From Quillaja saponaria (Eukaryota > Streptophyta > Magnoliopsida > Fabales > Quillajaceae), in assembly GCA_029379385.1 (NCBI GenBank), contig CM055611.1:310001-374000 (forward strand): a DNA stretch of 64,000 bases, read 5' to 3'. Below are positions 58,650 through 64,000 of this stretch, in pieces. Every line of letters begins with the position of its first letter. Positions within the stretch are counted from its first letter, which is position 1. Under the pieces are notes generated by a model that saw only the letters and a program-made list of their open reading frames with translations, ran no database searches and was not told the origin of the DNA. Both the position numbers and the translations under genes were made by a program.

Positions 58650-60510
58650 GAAATATCGAAATCGTCTAAGGGTGTAACTATTTAAGTTATGAATTATACT
58701 ATGAGTATATTGCGTAACTAAATGACGATTTCAATGTTAGACACAAATTTTAAATTAATAATCTGTAATCCTAATTCCTTCATGCACAAATTTCAATTCT
58801 AAGAGGTGAGCCTCACACATGGGACTCACCTATGTTTTTTTTTTTTTTATACATTTCCTTTAGGCAGAAAAATACTTATCCTTTATCTTCCGTTATCTCT
58901 AAAATAAGTGAGTATTTATAGAGGTAAATACATATTTCTTTATACTTGTTTGTTGTTATCTTTTTTCCACTACCATTGCCCCATTGCCCCATCCATGTAT
59001 TCAATTTATTGGGTCTTTGACTCTTTTTTCTATCAAATAATGAATTTGAATATCTTCCTGATATTGGTGTATTGTATTTACAGAATTGGGAGATTAATAG
59101 TATCTTCTTCTTAATAATTTTTGTGTGTGGGTTTTCTTGTCTAAGTTTTTTGATAATTTCATATTTATTAGGTTTGTTCGGTCTCTTTGCATAAATTTCT
59201 GATGAATCTCTCTGTTGTTGGAAAAACAAAAAGAAATAATGTGTAGTTGAGATGTGCTCTCTTTGCAGTGATTTAGGAAATTAATTTGGTTTAGACATAA
59301 TGTAAGGAATTTCTATGATCGTCGTTTTTCGTGGCATCTTCTATGAGATAAAACTATTTTTTGCTTTTGCTTTTTTTTTGGTGTTATGCTTCATGAATTT
59401 TTCAATGTGTGTCTTTAGTAGATATGCAATATGATTGACAATTAATGTTTTACACTTGTATTTTTATTTATCATTTATATTTTTGTTTAAGAGAACTTTT
59501 TATATTCTCATGTACTGCTTTCTTTCTTAATAATTTTTTTTTATATAAAATAAATAAATATCTTGTTTATTTAATTTTTTTTAACTTTGGAGAAGAAAAC
59601 ATTGAATAAATGAGACATTAGTTGCATTTACGAGCAGATTCAATTCTATCAAAAGATAAAAATCTTAAATAACAATTAATTTCGGAATCACTAAATCGTC
59701 TATGACTGTAATGATTTTGGTCATGAATTTTACTATAAGTATATTGCCTAAATAAATGGCGATTTCAATGTAAGGGCACAAATTTCAAATCTAATCCCTA
59801 ATCCTTATACCTTTATGCACAAATTAGTTGAATAAAGGAGACATTAGTTGCATCTTCGAGCAGATTCAACTTGAGCAAAGGATGAAAATCTTAAATAACA
59901 ATTAATTTCGGAATTACTAAATCGTCTCAGACTATAACGATTTAGGTCATGAATTTTGCTATGAATATATTGCCTAAATAAATGGCGATTTCAATGTAAG
60001 GGCACAAATTTCAAATCTAATCCCTAATCCTTATACCTTTATGCACAAATTTCAACTGTAAGAATATGAATATCTTAGATATTTGTGTGATGTATTTATA
60101 TAATTGTGAGATTAATGTGTATTTTTTTTATTATATATAATATTTTTTAATGACTCTATGGTGTAAGTTTTTTTTTTTTGGTTGATATTTTTACATTTAT
60201 TAGGTTTGTTTGGCCTATTTGAACAAGTTTAAGATGAATCATTATCTCAATCATTGGGAGAAAAAAGAGATAAAGTGGTCGTGGAGATGCACTCTATTTG
60301 CAGTGATTTAGGGAGTTAATTTGATTAGAACATAACGGAAGAATTTTTCATGATCGTCGTATTCTGCATCATCGTCTTTGGGATAAAATTATCTTTTTTG
60401 CATCTCTCGTGTACTCCTATTCTTTATACATATATAAGAATATAAACATTTATTTTTAACAATAAAAAAAGTATTAATTGAGAAGAAAACTTCGAATAAA
60501 GGAGGCATTA
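58650..60510. repeat. Diverged nested tandem duplication
   Basis: Two copies of a 226-bp unit begin at 59604 (GAATAAATGAGACATTAG) and 59830 (GAATAAAGGAGACATTAG). They share AACAATTAATTTCGGAAT, ATGGCGATTTCAATGTAAGG and CTAATCCCTAATCCTTATAC. A third, older copy of part of the unit lies at about 58650-58800. The following section 58862-59380 (TTTGCAGTGATTTAGG, ATGATCGTCGT) matches 60060-60400, and GAGAAGAAAAC recurs at about 59591 and 60480. The whole is a duplicated block of over 1 kb with an inner duplication. Confidence 0.75.
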
Positions 60511-62152
60511 GTCATTCGTGTTAAGATTCATATGATGGGAAAAAGACTAAACTATCCATATAATTTCAGTTTTCCCATATCAATAAAATTATGCATTTCA
60601 ATGAAATCTTGTTTACCCATTTGTTAAAGTTTACATTTCTAGCGGTTCAATATGAAATAGCCAATTAACTTAAATTTTTTGGACTAGTAGCTCCTAAATC
60701 TAGTACTTTGAATGTAATGTCTTGGCTATTGAATTACTGAGGCGGAGGATTTTTTTTCATTCCCATGAAAGACCATTCTGTGATCAGAAGTGGGTATGGG
60801 CAAAGGGGGAGGGTTTGACCGAACCTCTTACCCGCCTTTCATTACCCCCATATTCATATTCGCTTCTTACTAATCACAGGTTGGAAGGTATTACACACAT
60901 ATTATTTCTGTAAAAACAATTCTAAATTTTTATCTAGTCCTCCGAGATCATGTATTATTATTTAGAATCGAATAAAATTAAGAAATACAATACAATTTTT
61001 TATTTATTTATAATAACAATACAAAAATAATTAATTATAAGATAATTTTCACATTTAAATAAAATAAAAACAAAACTTAATCAAGCCTTAAAGCTTCTTT
61101 TATTTTTATAAATGTATATAATTTAAAAATATGTGTAATAAGAGTACCAAGCCTAAGTATGCAATTTTATATTCTTATCCGTCTCTGTCCATCATGGAAC
61201 ATATATTTTTTATACCCAACAAAACAGGACATATAAAGTATCCCTGATCGGAATGAAACTGCCATCCCTAATATGAACAGAAGAGGATGAGTAGAAATCA
61301 TGTAAAAACGAAAGCTACCAACCATTGACGTGGGAAAGTCCGTTGGCTTATCAGAAAGTCGTTGAACACAATACTCTGTACACAAAAAACAAAATCAAAC
61401 GAATCCTTAATTGTTTTATTTAATAATTTTAGAAAAACATTTACTAATTATTTTATTGTGTGTCTCCAGCTGCATTCAGAACGCGTGCAACTACGTGTCA
61501 GGCTTGTATGTATGGCATACTTGTTTGACCTACTTCCTTTATTTTGGCGCGTGGGTTAGCATGTTTGTAGATGTACAGATCCGTGTGAATTAGATCACCT
61601 AACGTCATCGCCAAGTAATATGATGTCATAAATATTTCCAACATTCCAAAATTCTTCTAGTTAAGAAAGAACGAAATCAATTGTTTCATTGAGTTGTTGA
61701 CTTTAATTTGGGACAATGGCCAATGGGTGGAGACTTTGTACCAAGTTTTGGATTGTTTTAAGACACAAAGTGGACTTGGCCAACTTGTAAAGATAAGTAG
61801 ATGATATTTTGTAAGGGTTGAATTTTGACTATTTATTGTCTAATCATATTAATTATATATATATATATATATTTATAAAAAGTTAAATTGATTAAAATTT
61901 TGAAGGGGTTGAATTTTGACAATTTATTGTGATTTAGAAAAAACAAACAAACAAATGTTAATATATTCACTAAAAAATAAAAATAATATACTATAAGAAA
62001 AAAGGTCCTTATGCACAAAAAAAAAAATATATATATATATATATTATTTTCTTTCCGTTAAAGGTATAATTCTCATCAAAATAAAATTAGTATCATGTCA
62101 TCAATCAGTTGAGTTTGCACTTTACATACGTTAAATATTGAAGAAATAAATA

Positions 62153-62202
62153 AAGAAAGAAAGTAAAGAAAGTAAAGAAAGTAAAGAAAGTAAAGAAAGA
62201 GT
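62153..62202. repeat. AAAGAAAGT minisatellite
   Basis: About five units of a 9-base purine-rich word lie 470 bp before the VAL-like start codon. Confidence 0.85.
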
Positions 62203-62673
62203 AAGTGGGAGAGTTGGCTGAGTCTTGAAGTATAATCATCGTGCATGCATTTTCTGCCAATTTCTCTTTGTTATCCTGCATGCACACGCCTCCTTCTCTG
62301 TAAGCTCGTTGGTCGCTTCAACTCTCCGGTCGGCGGAAAGTGATGTCATCTCCTTAGTCGACCACTTCTCCGGCAAATTACTCACAAATTCTTCGATTTA
62401 AGGCAAAGCGTTTTTTTAATGGCGACGGAGGGAGTTCATAAAGGAGACTTGAAAGAAATTATTGATGGCTAAAGTGCTTTTCATATAGTCTTAGAGGTAG
62501 TTATTGAAGCTTAAGGTCAGTGCTTTCCTCTTCAGCTTTTGGTTAGTGATTTTGTTGTAGTTCAATTTTGTGTTTAACTTGCTGAGTTGGTGGTTTTTGG
62601 AACGAAGATTGTTAGGGTTTTCACTTTTAGGATTGGATTGGGTTTTGTAGAATTTGCAGTATAGAATTTGAGA

Positions 62674-63690
62674 ATGGCGTCAAGGACTTGCATGAATGAA
62701 TCGTGCGGGACCTCAACGTCGATCCAGTGGCGCAAAGGTTGGGCCTTGCGATCCGGTGAATTTGCCGATCTCTGTGATGAGTGCGGGTAATTTCTCTAAT
62801 TAAAGCGTAATTATAGGACACTGTACGCATAGGCTAGGAGGTGTTTGCCTTAGAGATTTTTTTCTTCTTGTTTTTAAGATTTTCCAAATTGAAAGTATAG
62901 TGATGTTCCTTATTTGTAGGTGGTGTTCTGTTTTATTGTCATAACTAGTATTTCCCAATTTCAACTGATTTCATATTAAGGGCCTGTTTGTCTCCTGATC
63001 TTTCAAGTCTTAAATGCGGTGAAAAATCCATTTTGTTCTTTTCACATTTTTTGTGTGGCATATAATCATTCTTTAGCCATAATGGATTTGAAGTTGCATA
63101 TGGATTAGTATTATGGAACAAGGGATATATCTCACATAAAATGGTTGAATAATGCACTAGGCCGAGGAAAATAACAAAAACAAAAAGGAAATGAGAAGTA
63201 TGAATAATGAGATGATGATATTGATAGAGTCTCATTAGGACCTATTCATCTAGGCCAAATAAAGTTCAATGTACTGCACAATTGTCAACTCTTGTTCAAG
63301 CGTCTGCAAATTGTCTCTACATAATTTAGAGTCGTAACCAAATGATAACATTTATGGCTCGTTTTCTTACTTTGTGTTTTCTGTTTACTAGTTCTGCATA
63401 TGAGCAATCAACTTTCTGTGATATGTTCCATTCAAAGGATTCTGGTTGGAGGGAGTGCACCTTATGTGGGAAGGTAGTGTGATCATATCAAAGAACTTGA
63501 ATTGGGTGTTCTAAGACTCATCTCCTCCTTTCAATCATTCTCTTATAAACATTGTGGTACATGATCTTATATGTTCTTGTACGTGCAGCGTCTACATTGT
63601 GGATGTATTTCTTCTCAGTCTCTGATCGAGTTACTTGACACTGGTGGGGTTAATTGTAGAAGCTGTGCAAAGAATTCAGGACTTCAGCCT
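62674..63690 (+). CDS. VAL1/VAL2 (HSI2-type) B3 transcriptional repressor, 5' exons only
   Basis: VAL proteins repress the seed programme by binding RY elements through a B3 domain and recruiting Polycomb. Only the start is in the window: exons 62674-62786, 63392-63473 and 63589-63690, each followed by a GT donor, the last at 63691. The joined protein starts [12 protein letters not shown], then [60 protein letters not shown] and [11 protein letters not shown]. These are the N-terminal PHD-like zinc-binding residues of the family, with the Cys/His spacing intact. The B3, CW and EAR parts would lie to the right. The rest of the window after 63690 is intron. The family is firm; VAL1 versus VAL2 cannot be decided here. 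Confidence 0.9.
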
Positions 63691-64000
63691 GTAAGCCCAA
63701 TTCCATATTTTCAATATTTACTACTTTCCGTACATTAGTATAAGTAAGCAGCTCAGTTATCCTAGTCTACCCTACTAATGTATTGTATAGCAGTGTATGG
63801 TATAGTAGGCGAGCGAGTTAGCAAGATGCTTAAGCTAATAGAATAAGAAAGTGTCTGTACATAGCCTTCATTTTTCAATGGGGAAGGCCATACCTATATA
63901 GAAGTACTACTTTTTTTGACTTTTTAAGGTCTAACCTTTTGCTCCCATAGTGAAAAGGGGCAAAGTCGCTTTGCACCACTGGTAGACTATTTAATATTCA

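Larger units (their letters stand above)
57865..62673. other. AT-rich spacer between EF-P and VAL-like genes
   Basis: I see no gene in 4.8 kb. It contains the EF-P promoter side, a nested tandem duplication (58650-60510), AT microsatellites (about 61853-61872 and 62028-62044), an AAAGAAAGT tandem and the VAL-like leader. A 63-codon frame at 60722-60913 is not recognised. Confidence 0.6.

Noticed and set aside
60722..60913. 63-codon frame near 60.8 kb
   Set aside because: No homologue is recognised and nearby sequence gives no exon structure; it is probably chance or an old repeat fragment.
1..64000. CRISPR arrays, operons, phage or bacterial islands
   Set aside because: The window is plant nuclear DNA with introns, and the tandem repeats seen have no regular spacers.

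Overview
This window is nuclear DNA of a flowering plant, almost certainly a eudicot. The genes are broken by short GT-AG introns, spacers and introns are A+T-rich, two proteins look plastid-targeted, and there are plant-specific families (group III WRKY, LRR receptor kinase, VAL-type B3 repressor, vacuolar sorting receptor) and an Au-type plant SINE. I cannot name the species from the sequence alone.

Layout, left to right. The 3' end of an ALA1-type P4-ATPase flippase (2-1719, +). A long spacer with a small Mutator-type MITE. A WRKY70/54-like transcription factor (5565-7059, +). A DUF599 membrane protein (10158-10959, -). A decayed Ty3/gypsy retrotransposon whose pieces lie in opposite orientations (12.7-14.5 kb). 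A TMEM87/lung-7TM-type Golgi membrane protein (16114-21042, +) with a solo LTR and a SINE in its fourth intron. A vacuolar sorting receptor (22081-28614, +) whose third exon carries a one-base insertion that breaks the frame. A FAX3-like plastid fatty-acid exporter (29500-35523, -). A PXC2/IRK-like LRR receptor pseudokinase (37644-40949, +). A DUF7356-type membrane protein with a 7 kb repeat-filled intron (43138-52104, -). A small basic plant protein (53982-54335, +). Plastid-type elongation factor P (54725-57864, -). A 4.8 kb spacer with a diverged tandem duplication. The first exons of a VAL1/VAL2-type B3 repressor (62674-63690, +, running off the window).

The genes do not form one pathway. 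This is an ordinary euchromatic gene neighbourhood with genes on both strands, each with its own promoter region. Common themes are membrane traffic and lipids (ALA1, TMEM87, VSR, FAX3), signalling and transcription (WRKY, PXC2, VAL), and plastid function (EF-P, FAX3).

I rebuilt the exon structures by hand from splice consensus, reading-frame continuity and remembered family sequences. All complete genes close in frame except the VSR. I saw no novel multi-gene system. The most notable signals are the VSR frameshift, a set of datable mobile-element insertions with recognisable target-site duplications (9-bp MULE-type, 8-bp hAT-type, 5-bp LTR, 8-bp SINE), a GC-AG intron, and coding-like fragments on the minus strand inside the giant intron.
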